From: JBBAFM01 sp041655415
GTDB taxonomy: Bacteria > Bacillota > Clostridia > Peptostreptococcales > JAAYPU01
Length of the DNA stretch: 6,134 bases
Direction of reading: 5' to 3'
Assembly: GCA_964429195.1 (NCBI GenBank)
Contig: CAYSBC010000084.1
Coordinates: 1 to 6,134 of the forward strand
The notes under the pieces were generated by a model. The model saw only the letters and a list, made by a program, of their open reading frames with translations, had not been told where the DNA came from and searched no databases. Of this stretch, positions 1 through 6,048 are shown one piece after another (position 1 is the stretch's first letter; each line of letters starts with the position of its first letter). The position numbers and the translations under genes were made by a program.

Positions 1-664
1 GTATATAGGATTCATAAGCATGATTGGCCTCGTTTTTTAAAACATTCGTATCAGGCAAATTGATATTTAACAGATTGTAGGCCAATTCAACATTTTCATC
101 CTTCTGAGAATCAATTCCCTCTGCAACCAACTTCAAAACCTGAGGGTCATGAATTCGAAATAGTGCCCATACTAGATCATGAATATAATGATTCTTTATA
201 TTTCGATTAAAAATCATGTCTTTTACGATCGGCATACTTTTTTTGTCTTGATAAGTATTCATGAGGACCGAAACAACAATATCTAATATTTCTTCATAAT
301 CGTTATCGATACCGTCTTCAGAATAGCCAGTTTCTAAAATCCATTTTAATACCGTATATACTTTGTCATCTTTTTGAGATAAATAGTCTGTGTTGTTCTT
401 ATTATCAGGCTCTTTTATCTCCTTTATAATATTCAAAGTTAATCGATGATTTAAATGAAGGTATTTTTCAAGATTGTAAGTCTGGATTTCCGAAACAGCA
501 ATATAAAAACATGGAAAGGATAGGCGTTTATCATTCAACAGACTTATAGCCTTTCTTCTGCTTCTTCTTATGACTCTGTGAAATACTACTTTGCACCTGT
601 CTAAACCTTCACGAATCCTCAGTTTATCTAAATCGCTATAGGGACTACGATGCCTTTTTTTCAA
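1..664 (-). CDS. Uncharacterised helical, possibly HEAT-like protein (partial, TTG start)
   Basis: I do not recognise this protein. The frame is open for 221 codons from a TTG start to the window edge, with no internal stop, so the C-terminus is missing. The start is set by a strong Shine-Dalgarno (GAGGAGGAG, 672-680) about seven bases upstream, and by an in-frame TAA a few codons further up; no ATG lies near the site. The N-terminal 40 residues are very basic, with RHRS near residue 4 and RRSRRK at 33-38. Residues 60-110 look helical. A negatively charged linker lies around 112-125. From about 126 to 203 there are paired amphipathic helices (for example DLVWALFRIHDPQVLKLV) that resemble HEAT or armadillo-type repeats. 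No signal peptide or membrane segment is seen. It diverges from the gene at 797. The coding call is firm; the repeat assignment is tentative. Confidence 0.8.
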   Translation of the reverse strand, partial: MKKRHRSPYSDLDKLRIREGLDRCKVVFHRVIRRSRRKAISLLNDKRLSFPCFYIAVSEIQTYNLEKYLHLNHRLTLNIIKEIKEPDNKNNTDYLSQKDDKVYTVLKWILETGYSEDGIDNDYEEILDIVVSVLMNTYQDKKSMPIVKDMIFNRNIKNHYIHDLVWALFRIHDPQVLKLVAEGIDSQKDENVELAYNLLNINLPDTNVLKNEANHAYESYI

Positions 665-796
665 GGGATTTCTCCTCCTCAAAATTTATTAATCTCCTAT
701 AATCATATTAAAAATTAAAAAATATATTCGAAAATTATGACAGAATGCTTTCTTTCTAAGTGGATATACTAAATATTTAAAAGGAGAGTGTATAAA
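665..796. other. Divergent intergenic region, no convincing promoter
   Basis: This AT-rich gap separates the divergent genes at 664 and 797 and must hold both promoters. For the plus strand a possible -10 box (TATACT, 765-770) is present, but no good -35 lies 16-18 bases upstream. The TATAAT at 698-703 also lacks a partner. No standard sigma-A promoter can be assigned for the minus strand. A weakly matching or alternative sigma factor promoter remains possible. Confidence 0.3.
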
Positions 797-1225
797 ATGA
801 ATGGTAATGCTGAGCTTTTAAACTTTATCTATCAAAATTCACAAATGGGTGTTGATACCATAAAGCAGCTGATAGGTCTTGTTGAAGATGAACATTTTAA
901 GAAGCATCTGGAATCACAATTTAATGAGTATAAGGAAATCCATATTGCGGCCCAGAAATTACTGAATGATCATGGATACGATGAAAAAGGGGTTAGTACA
1001 CTAGAAAAAATTAGAACTTATTTAATGATTAACATGCAAACACTTAAGGATAAAACTTCATAACATATTTCTGAAATGCTGATTATTGGAAGCAATATGG
1101 GTATTATTAATGCGGTTAAAAATTTGAAAAAATATAGCCATGCAGAACCTGATAGCCTCAGTCTTATGGAAAAACTATTGAGATTTGAAGAGAACAATAT
1201 TCAGCAGTTAAAAGAGTTCCTCTAG
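797..1225 (+). pseudogene. Small helical-bundle protein gene split by an in-frame TAA
   Basis: Reading from ATG 797 gives 88 codons, a TAA at 1061-1063, then 53 more codons in the same frame to TAG at 1223-1225. Both halves look like one protein of about 142 residues: long amphipathic helices at roughly 4-28, 32-58, 66-85 and 90-140, ending in FEENNIQQLKEFL. From memory this resembles a clostridial family of about 140 residues with a ferritin-like or DUF2383-like four-helix bundle, in which the region around the stop reads like DKTPSHIAEML; the match here is DKTS-stop-HISEML. ATG 797 is preferred because AAAAGGAG (779-786) sits ten bases upstream, whereas the in-frame GTG at 788 touches that site. 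The 88-residue product would lack about a third of the fold. A CAA to TAA change is one simple explanation. No Shine-Dalgarno precedes the second half, so independent restart is unlikely. No function is known to me. Confidence 0.75.
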
Positions 1226-1254
1226 AAGGGAATTTAGATAAGAAGCTTACAAGA

Positions 1255-1284
1255 AACCACCCCATGAAAAGAGGTGGCTTTTAT
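1255..1284 (+). terminator. Intrinsic terminator after the helical-bundle gene
   Basis: CCACC (1257-1261) pairs with GGTGG (1273-1277) around an 11-base loop, followed by CTTTTATATTT. The stem is only five perfect pairs, with A/T flanks that can extend it past one mismatch. It lies 30 bases after the TAG at 1225 and before the convergent minus-strand genes. On the minus strand the hairpin is followed only by TTTCTTG, so it may stop transcription there weakly. Confidence 0.55.
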
Positions 1285-1304
1285 ATTTAGATTTATCAGT
1301 AAAT

Positions 1305-1613
1305 TTACCGTATTATAGCAATTCGCATAGATAACCTTATGGGTAGAGCGGCATTTGTCATTTGATTTAAATCTCCTATAATAAATAGATCTTTATCGGG
1401 ATAATAAAAGGCAAATGAACCCGTTGAGCCAGAATGCCCCATAAGCTCACCTTTTCCCATAAAGAGTGTGTTAAAACCATTTAAGGGAATTCGCATATAG
1501 CCACAACCATAGCAAATAGGCCACATTGATGCCTGAAGGTTATTATATAGTCCTTGGTTCGGTAATTTCCTTGTTTCCCATGTGATTGCTTTTGTGCCAT
1601 AAAAAGAATCCAA
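1305..1613 (-). pseudogene. C-terminal remnant of a beta-lactamase-like serine hydrolase
   Basis: The reading frame encodes about 102 residues matching the C-terminal end of class C beta-lactamase/penicillin-binding-protein-like serine hydrolases. It has a GYMRIPL strand, then ELMGHSGSTGSFAFYYP, where HSG fills the place of the KTG-type third active-site motif, then a GDLNQM strand and the closing helix LPIRLSMRIAI. The catalytic SxxK and YxN motifs, which normally lie one to two hundred residues earlier, are absent. The space upstream is occupied in another frame by the CPBP protease gene, which overlaps by 71 nt. The only starts are a TTG at 1613 and internal ATGs, none with a Shine-Dalgarno. 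Recognisable homology begins near NNLQ (about 1540), so residues before that may be chance reading of protease-gene DNA. A deletion that removed the N-terminal part is the simplest explanation. It cannot be an active hydrolase. Confidence 0.8.
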
Positions 1614-2370
1614 CCGCTATAATAAAATAGAATGCTGCATACCAAACAACAAGATCCACCATGGAACCTATAAATGTTTCTCCCAAGAAATTAAACAGGA
1701 AATGAATCCATATAGGAACAAATAGGTTTTTGCAATAATGATAGCAAATGCCTATAATAAATCCCAGAGAAGTAATGCAAATAACGAATACTATAATATA
1801 TTTTATTAGATCCGTACCAGTATATCCTGTATTTAAAAACCACATAGGAGCATGCCAAAATGCCCAGATCAAACTAACTATCAAAGAGCCCTTTACCACA
1901 CCGTATTTTTCATCGACCGCCGGCAGTAAATAACCTCTCAAGCCCGACTCTTCTCCCGTTGCTCCCTGTATCAGAGTAAAGAAAAGTGCAGATGTAATGG
2001 TGAAAAAAGAAAAATTAAATAGGCTTATGGTCCTAACGCTTCTTTGGATAGAAACCATGTAAACGCTTGATGCAAAAACAGCTATTTGAATTATAGTTGT
2101 TATAACTAATAAACGAATATTCAGCTTTTTCCTAAAAGCCTCTTTATAAAATGACTTTATGGTGCTGTTTGGATAGAGCTTTTTAAACATTAGCAGAAAT
2201 ACATAAGTCGGGGTCCATGCTATTATGGCAGTCAACCATCTCATAACCAACGGCGTACCATGCAATAATACTGTTGCTATGGCCCCTAATGTTAAAGGTA
2301 ATAATCCAAACAAGCCATAAGTGTAGATCACATATTGCATTATGTAGTTTTTTGATTTTACAGTTTTCAT
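1543..2370 (-). CDS. CPBP family (CAAX/ABI) intramembrane metalloprotease
   Basis: A 275-residue polytopic membrane protein of the CPBP (Abi, Rce1-like) family. Hydrophobic segments lie around 14-37, 45-62, 86-107, 115-136, 158-178, 190-210, 218-232 and 240-258. All family motifs are present: EESGLRG with E140, E141 and R145; WAFWH with H173; and HFLFN with H223 and N227. These residues supply the general base and zinc ligands in characterised members, so the protease is predicted to be active. The start is ATG 2368-2370, placed by AAAGGAGG (2381-2388) ten bases upstream; a longer open frame to 2484 would overlap the lipoprotein gene and has no such support. It lies 28 bases after the lipoprotein stop, in the MarR-controlled operon. 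Bacterial relatives are linked to bacteriocin self-immunity and processing of membrane proteins, but the substrate here is unknown. Its last 24 codons overlap the hydrolase remnant, so the natural C-terminus may have been altered. Confidence 0.9.
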   Translation of the reverse strand: MKTVKSKNYIMQYVIYTYGLFGLLPLTLGAIATVLLHGTPLVMRWLTAIIAWTPTYVFLLMFKKLYPNSTIKSFYKEAFRKKLNIRLLVITTIIQIAVFASSVYMVSIQRSVRTISLFNFSFFTITSALFFTLIQGATGEESGLRGYLLPAVDEKYGVVKGSLIVSLIWAFWHAPMWFLNTGYTGTDLIKYIIVFVICITSLGFIIGICYHYCKNLFVPIWIHFLFNFLGETFIGSMVDLVVWYAAFYFIIAVGFFLWHKSNHMGNKEITEPRTI

Positions 2371-2398
2371 TGTTTTGCACCCTCCTTTCAGATATAAG

Positions 2399-2785
2399 CT
2401 ATGATTTATTAAAGTAAACACTTCCCTTTGGTTTTTTAGCGCCTGTAATACAAAATGTATGAGTACCTGCTTCTTTAATTTCAATAATGAATTTACAGCT
2501 TTCTACATCATTGCCTTGATATGCGATTTTACCATTTTCATTTTCCACAATAATGTCCAAATCGCCTTTTTTAATATCAATAGTAGTTTCAATTTTTTCG
2601 CCCTGCAACAAGAACATTTTGCTGCTTACTGTAGAATTCAAAACATCGAAATCCACCAAAAACTGATTGTCATTGCAAGTTTTACTTCCTGAAAAAATCT
2701 GATTATTATTACAACCGGTTATGCAAATAATCAAAGCGCTCGATATTATAATTGATAAGATTGATCTGAATTTAATCTTTACCAT
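2399..2785 (-). CDS. Small secreted lipoprotein, function unknown
   Basis: A 128-residue protein with a lipoprotein signal: a basic start (MVKIKFR), a hydrophobic stretch at 9-22 and lipobox ITGC with the lipidated cysteine at 25. The mature domain of about 100 residues is predicted to be mostly beta strand, with alternating strands such as KIETTIDIKKGDLDIIVEN and KFIIEIKEAGTHTFCITG, which suggests a compact beta-sandwich on the outer face of the membrane. Mature cysteines at 37, 97 and 112 are unusual for a small clostridial lipoprotein; 97 and 112 lie in neighbouring predicted strands and could form a disulfide. ATG 2785 is chosen because it begins the signal peptide; its start overlaps the end of the upstream gene by 14 nt, and only a weak GGGGTG (2793-2798) precedes it, which suggests translational coupling. 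Longer in-frame starts up to 2929 would lie inside the upstream gene and bury the signal peptide. The function is unknown to me. Confidence 0.85.
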   Translation of the reverse strand: MVKIKFRSILSIIISSALIICITGCNNNQIFSGSKTCNDNQFLVDFDVLNSTVSSKMFLLQGEKIETTIDIKKGDLDIIVENENGKIAYQGNDVESCKFIIEIKEAGTHTFCITGAKKPKGSVYFNKS

Positions 2786-3659
2786 TTGAAGCACCCCATC
2801 GTTTATCATATTCAATAACGACGTCTTTTCCATCAAAATAGAGCAGATCTCCATCTTCATAGTGCCAAATTGCTTTAAACTCAGTTGGTTTCTTAATCCC
2901 ATTTGCTTCTGCATATCCACTGAAACCAACTGACCATTTTACATTTTCACTTTTTCCATCAATTGAAGTGGCTTCCCTGTCATTTGTAGTAAAGGAACAC
3001 ATTTCCCCTTTTTCATTAAAAGCGAAAATGCCGCTCGCAGTTCTTCCATAATAGGAGATAGTAGCCATAGCATGTAAAGCATCGACTTCTTCCCAAGTTA
3101 TATATTCCTGTATGGCTGCACTGGGGATTATTAGGCACTCTGATAAAAAAGTTACAAGACTTGCTTGATCCATTGTTTCTCCAGTTTGACTAAACAATGT
3201 AAATAGCTTTGCTAATACACCTTTCATAGTTCCTTTTCCGGCAGTATATGAATCTAAGCCTTCAAAAGGTATCCCATACACAGAGCTTTCAATGTATGCA
3301 ATTCGTGCCGGTTCATCCGCAATATTGTATTGGACATAATCAATAATAATTGCGGGGTTTTCTTTTCCGAATTTAAACTTCACATCTTCATATATTGCCT
3401 TCATGGTCTGCATTTTGGGCGTGCCTATGTATCCACAATATTCGAAATACTTCTGTACAGGCATCGGTAAACCAATAATATCTTCTTTCTTGAATGCGCC
3501 TTCTGCCTGGTCAGTTATTACTGTAAGGCTGCTAATCACCTTATAAAATTCCCCTTTGGTTTTTGAATAAGGAGTATTAAAGAATATCATCATAGCCCCA
3601 ACTAAGATAAATAAAATGCCCATTAATAAAAACATTCTTTTCTTACTCCCCTTTTTCAT
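2772..3659 (-). CDS. Membrane-anchored DUF6544-like protein
   Basis: A 295-residue protein with a basic N-terminus (MKKGSKKR) and a single hydrophobic segment at about 9-27, then a large domain predicted to lie outside the membrane. The domain has features I associate with the DUF6544 family of unknown function: LPMPVQKYFEYCGYIGTPK (64-82), a GLDSYTAGKGTM stretch (134-145), FLSECLIIPSAAI (171-183), a Trp-rich strand near 189, FAFNEKGEMCSF (212-223) and a C-terminal FKAIWHYEDGDLLYF (261-275). The family name is from memory and not checked by search. ATG 3657-3659 is favoured, since AAGGAG (3667-3672) is seven bases upstream; the adjoining ATG 3660-3662 would add one Met. The start overlaps the marR stop by 17 nt, and its own end overlaps the lipoprotein start. 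The Ca, lipid or peptide ligand of the domain, if any, is unknown. Confidence 0.85.
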   Translation of the reverse strand: MKKGSKKRMFLLMGILFILVGAMMIFFNTPYSKTKGEFYKVISSLTVITDQAEGAFKKEDIIGLPMPVQKYFEYCGYIGTPKMQTMKAIYEDVKFKFGKENPAIIIDYVQYNIADEPARIAYIESSVYGIPFEGLDSYTAGKGTMKGVLAKLFTLFSQTGETMDQASLVTFLSECLIIPSAAIQEYITWEEVDALHAMATISYYGRTASGIFAFNEKGEMCSFTTNDREATSIDGKSENVKWSVGFSGYAEANGIKKPTEFKAIWHYEDGDLLYFDGKDVVIEYDKRWGASNGKD

Positions 3660-4128
3660 CATTATTCTCCTTAACGATTTGATATAGATCATCATTCATG
3701 ATCATCCGAATATTTTGGGCCAACTTTAATATTCCTTTGTAAAAACCATCGGTTAATTCAGTATCAAATCCGGTAAAAATTTTTTCGAGAAATACAACTT
3801 CACTTCCATTCCGGTTTATAAAGTATTCTATACATTTTATAGTAAGCTCAATTCTTAACGCCCTAGCATCATTTTTATCCTTTGATATCATTACATACCC
3901 AGTTTTTTGCAAAGCAGCCGCAATCCGTTTTGCATTTTGGCGTGAATAACCGATATAATTCGCCACTTCACTTATTGTCGGAGGCTCTTGGAATTTTGAA
4001 ACGCCCATGATGAAAAGCCATTGTTTAGTTGTAATGTTCTCATCAAATTTATCCCCAAGTATCTGGAGCTTGTTTGACAAAGTAAATATTGTACCAAAAA
4101 TATGCGCCTTTTGTTTCAATTCATTCAT
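3643..4128 (-). CDS. MarR family transcriptional regulator
   Basis: A 161-residue winged-helix regulator of the MarR family, which normally act as dimers that leave DNA when they bind a small phenolic or other ligand, or are oxidised. The N-terminal helix and dimer region covers 1-30. The helix-turn-helix is at about 51-73 (TISEVANYIGYSRQNAKRIA), with the recognition helix from SRQN. The wing is at about 82-96 (KDKNDARALRIELT) and carries the D-x-R element typical of the family. The C-terminal helices (about 98-157) complete the dimer interface. The protein has one cysteine (C99), so multi-cysteine redox sensing is unlikely. ATG 4128 is preferred: GGGGTGG (4137-4143) lies eight bases upstream, while the in-frame GTG at 4140 falls inside that site. 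It is the first gene of the operon, directly behind an operator-like inverted repeat, so it very probably represses itself and the genes behind it. Confidence 0.9.
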   Translation of the reverse strand: MNELKQKAHIFGTIFTLSNKLQILGDKFDENITTKQWLFIMGVSKFQEPPTISEVANYIGYSRQNAKRIAAALQKTGYVMISKDKNDARALRIELTIKCIEYFINRNGSEVVFLEKIFTGFDTELTDGFYKGILKLAQNIRMIMNDDLYQIVKENNDEKGE

Positions 4129-4146
4129 TTTTTTAACCACCCCAAC

Positions 4147-4189
4147 ATACGTAACATGTTACTAATATAATATGCAACATGTTACGTAT
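4147..4189. promoter_or_regulatory. Operator-like inverted repeat (probable MarR site)
   Basis: ATACGTAACATGTT (4147-4160) and AACATGTTACGTAT (4176-4189) form a perfect 14-bp inverted repeat around a 15-base centre. Each arm also holds the palindrome AACATGTT; at the left site it extends to GTAACATGTTAC (4151-4162). The two AACATGTT cores are 23 bp apart centre to centre, close to two helical turns, so two dimers could bind the same face. One arm fills the spacer between the -35 and -10 boxes and the other covers the expected transcription start, so bound repressor would exclude RNA polymerase. Binding by the adjacent MarR protein is inferred from position and symmetry. Confidence 0.8.
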
Positions 4190-4195
4190 TGTCAA
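4167..4195 (-). promoter_or_regulatory. Sigma-A promoter of the marR operon
   Basis: On the minus strand a perfect -35 box TTGACA (4190-4195) and a -10 box TATTAT (4167-4172) are separated by 17 bases, the ideal spacing. Transcription should start near 4160, giving a leader of about 32 bases before the marR ATG at 4128. Such a strong promoter for a regulator operon fits tight repression through the overlapping inverted repeat. Confidence 0.85.
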
Positions 4196-4256
4196 TAGAG
4201 TTTGTAATATATTTTTATGAAAGCCCGTCTCTGTTTATTTTTTATCAATTTTACCC
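4196..4256. other. Short AT-rich spacer between tRNA terminator and marR promoter
   Basis: No open frame, repeat or clear promoter is seen in this gap. It separates the tRNA-Leu terminator from the marR -35 box on the same strand. Confidence 0.5.
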
Positions 4257-4306
4257 CAAAAAAGAAGAAGAACGCACCTTTGTCATGGTAGACAAAAGTG
4301 CGTTCT
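4257..4306 (-). terminator. Strong intrinsic terminator of tRNA-Leu
   Basis: On the minus strand a near-perfect hairpin follows the tRNA by four bases. Arms 4298-4306 with 4269-4277 give nine pairs, then one C/A mismatch (4278 with 4297), then 4291-4296 with 4279-4284 give six more pairs around a six-base loop. It is followed by TTCTTCTTTTTT (complement of 4258-4269, overlapping the stem foot). It closes the tRNA transcript and any read-through from the binding-protein gene, insulating the marR promoter downstream. Confidence 0.85.
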
Positions 4307-4310
4307 CATA

Positions 4311-4397
4311 TGGTGCGGTTGAAGGGATTTGAACCCTTACGAGCGTTACACTCACTAGCCCCTCAAGCTAGCGCGTCTGCCATTCCGCCACAACCGC
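4311..4397 (-). tRNA. tRNA-Leu (anticodon GAG)
   Basis: The minus strand folds into a full type II tRNA. The acceptor stem GCGGTTG (4391-4397) pairs all seven bases with CAACCGC, followed by discriminator A and an encoded CCA (4311-4313). The anticodon stem CTAGC/GCTAG carries loop TTGAGGG with anticodon GAG (4362-4364), which reads the leucine codons CUC and CUU. A long variable arm of about 16 bases, typical of leucine tRNAs, follows. The T arm is a perfect five-pair stem with loop TTCAAAT. There are no mismatched stem positions suggesting decay. It is transcribed in the same direction as the binding-protein gene upstream, with its own promoter between them. Confidence 0.97.
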
Positions 4398-4422
4398 TTA
4401 TTCAATTGCATGTCACCGATTG

Positions 4423-4452
4423 ATTATACCACTTCAGATAGGATGAAATCAA
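4423..4452 (-). promoter_or_regulatory. Promoter of tRNA-Leu
   Basis: On the minus strand a perfect -10 box TATAAT (4423-4428) is preceded by TTGATT (4447-4452) with 18 bases between. The expected start is near 4416, about 19 bases before the mature tRNA 5' end, leaving a short leader for RNase P to remove. The -35 box begins only three bases after the stop codon of the binding-protein gene. Confidence 0.75.
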
Positions 4453-4455
4453 GGA

Positions 4456-6048
4456 TTATTTGTTTTCAATATACCAACTTTCAATACCCTCGTAAAGGTT
4501 TATGAAATTAGGATGGATATCTCCTTTCATGTTTTTATCTGCTATGATGGCATCTTTTTTATAGAGCAATGTGTAGAAAGGTAAATCTGCCACGAGAATA
4601 TCCCTTACTTCTTTGAAATTCTCTTGCTTTTTTTCTAATGGGAGATGCCTTTGCATTTCTACGAGCAAATGATCTAAATAATCATTTTTATAATTTGTAG
4701 GATTATCCAACTTGGAGGATAATATGAATCTTAAGTCCATGACATGTGAAAAGGCAAAGCCTCCTAAATACATATCATATTGTCCCTTGCTTATTCTATT
4801 AGAAAACTGATCATAATTTATATAGTTAATCTCAGCAGCTATTCCTGCTGATTTTAAATGTTTTTTTATTATTTCAGCCGTATCCATCCTTTTTGTATTT
4901 TCATAATTTGTCAGAATATTTAATTTGATTATTTTACCCTTTTCATCCAGGAGATAACCGTCCTCATTCATATGGCTAAAGCCTGCATTATTGAGCAATT
5001 CCCGGCTTTTTTTCAGATCTTTTTCATAGTGACCTTCAACATCATTTGCGCCAAGATAATGAGGTCTGTAAGGTGTATCCGATTCTATTGCAGAACCTAA
5101 ATAGATACTATCAATAATCTCACCGGTATCAATGGCATAGGCTATAGCTTGCCTAACATCTCTGCTGCTTAATAAAGCGTTATTGTGGTTAAATCCTAAT
5201 ACCTCTACTTCGTTAGAAACAAAATCTTTGATGAATAACCCCTTATTTTGAAGGTATTTATTCCAATCCGATTGCCTGGATACGGTCATTTGGATATCAT
5301 GAATCTCCAGTAGCCCTATGGAATCCTCTAAAGAAGGTACTATCTCTAATGTAATGTCATTGATAGGAACCTGTTCTCCCCAGTAATTCTCGTTTTTTAC
5401 CAGTTGGATATTCTTGGATTTTTCTATAGCAGAAACAACATAAGGTCCTGTGCCAATAGGAACATAATTTTCAACTGCTTTAGCGACATCTTTATAGGAG
5501 TTATAGAGTGCATGGGAAAGTATTGGAAAGGTAAAATTTTCAATAGCATTATCATAGGCTGTCTTGAAAGTAATCTTTACAGTATGATTATCTATTTTTT
5601 CAGCACTTTGGATATTCTTAATAAAAGAGTAGTATTGGGAGCTATTGCCTGAAGAGTTTAAAATCCCATAGATAGTAAAGACAACATCTTCTGCTTTAAA
5701 ATCATTTCCATCATGCCATTTCACATCTTCTTCTAAATAGAGAAAAAGTGTCCTGTCATCATCGGAATACCTCCAATTTTTTGCAAGAGAAGGAACTGCA
5801 ATGAGGGACTCATCGATATCAATAAGACTATCATAGATTAAGTGATTCATTTGGAAGGTAGATTCATCCTTGCTTAGGATTGGATTAAGGGTTCTATAAT
5901 TTAAAATGGGCACAGCAATATGCTTCACAATTTCTTCTGATTCATCGTTTTTTATGATTTGACCATCTAATAAATTATTTCCTGAGTCCTTGCAACCTAA
6001 GAGTATTATTGCAATAACGGCTAACAAAAGAAAGGCTTTAACCTTCAT
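4456..6048 (-). CDS. Peptide ABC transporter substrate-binding lipoprotein (family 5, OppA/DppA-like)
   Basis: A 530-residue extracellular solute-binding protein of family 5, the usual length for this class. The signal peptide ends in lipobox LLGC, with the lipidated cysteine at 19. Family features in order are: LNYRTLNPILS (49-59) and IYDSLIDID (71-79) of the first lobe; the signature DVKWHDGNDFKAEDVVFTI (108-126); PIGTGPYVV (197-205); FNHNN (286-290) before DVRQAIAYAID (297-307); and the C-terminal lobe ending near FYTLLYKKDAIIA. Members carry oligopeptides, dipeptides, nickel or sugars to a membrane permease; the ligand cannot be read here, though peptides are the commonest. ATG 6048 has AAGGGAG (6054-6060) five bases upstream and gives the signal peptide. 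Its start overlaps the stop of the gene to the right by 11 nt, so the two are probably cotranscribed. No permease or ATPase gene follows: the next gene is tRNA-Leu. Confidence 0.92.
   Translation of the reverse strand: MKVKAFLLLAVIAIILLGCKDSGNNLLDGQIIKNDESEEIVKHIAVPILNYRTLNPILSKDESTFQMNHLIYDSLIDIDESLIAVPSLAKNWRYSDDDRTLFLYLEEDVKWHDGNDFKAEDVVFTIYGILNSSGNSSQYYSFIKNIQSAEKIDNHTVKITFKTAYDNAIENFTFPILSHALYNSYKDVAKAVENYVPIGTGPYVVSAIEKSKNIQLVKNENYWGEQVPINDITLEIVPSLEDSIGLLEIHDIQMTVSRQSDWNKYLQNKGLFIKDFVSNEVEVLGFNHNNALLSSRDVRQAIAYAIDTGEIIDSIYLGSAIESDTPYRPHYLGANDVEGHYEKDLKKSRELLNNAGFSHMNEDGYLLDEKGKIIKLNILTNYENTKRMDTAEIIKKHLKSAGIAAEINYINYDQFSNRISKGQYDMYLGGFAFSHVMDLRFILSSKLDNPTNYKNDYLDHLLVEMQRHLPLEKKQENFKEVRDILVADLPFYTLLYKKDAIIADKNMKGDIHPNFINLYEGIESWYIENK

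Noticed and set aside
1061..1063. TAA as a recoded amino-acid codon
   Set aside because: Known natural recoding in bacteria uses TGA (selenocysteine) or TAG (pyrrolysine). No selenocysteine-type element or other recoding signal is visible, and all other genes here use TAA as a normal stop.
1748..1933. 61-codon plus-strand frame inside the CPBP protease gene
   Set aside because: It is antisense to a gene with full family motifs, has no Shine-Dalgarno and no recognisable features.
2183..2380. 65-codon minus-strand frame inside the CPBP protease gene
   Set aside because: It is another frame of the same stretch that encodes the protease N-terminal membrane segments, and has no homology signal.
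2371..2484. 38-residue N-terminal extension of the CPBP protease
   Set aside because: It would overlap the lipoprotein gene, and the strong Shine-Dalgarno at 2381-2388 places the start at 2370.
2459..2692. 77-codon plus-strand frame opposite the lipoprotein gene
   Set aside because: It is antisense to a gene with a clear signal peptide and lipobox. Its Phe-rich content is the mirror of Lys/Glu-rich codons.
4311..4397. tRNA-Leu 3' end as an attachment site for an integrated island holding the marR operon
   Set aside because: The operon lies on the 3' side of the tRNA, where islands insert, but I found no integrase and no second copy of the tRNA 3' end (GGTTCAAATCCC...) in the window. The terminator directly after the tRNA looks native.
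5404..5652. 82-codon plus-strand frame opposite the solute-binding protein
   Set aside because: It lies inside a well-supported family 5 binding-protein gene on the other strand and has no start signals.
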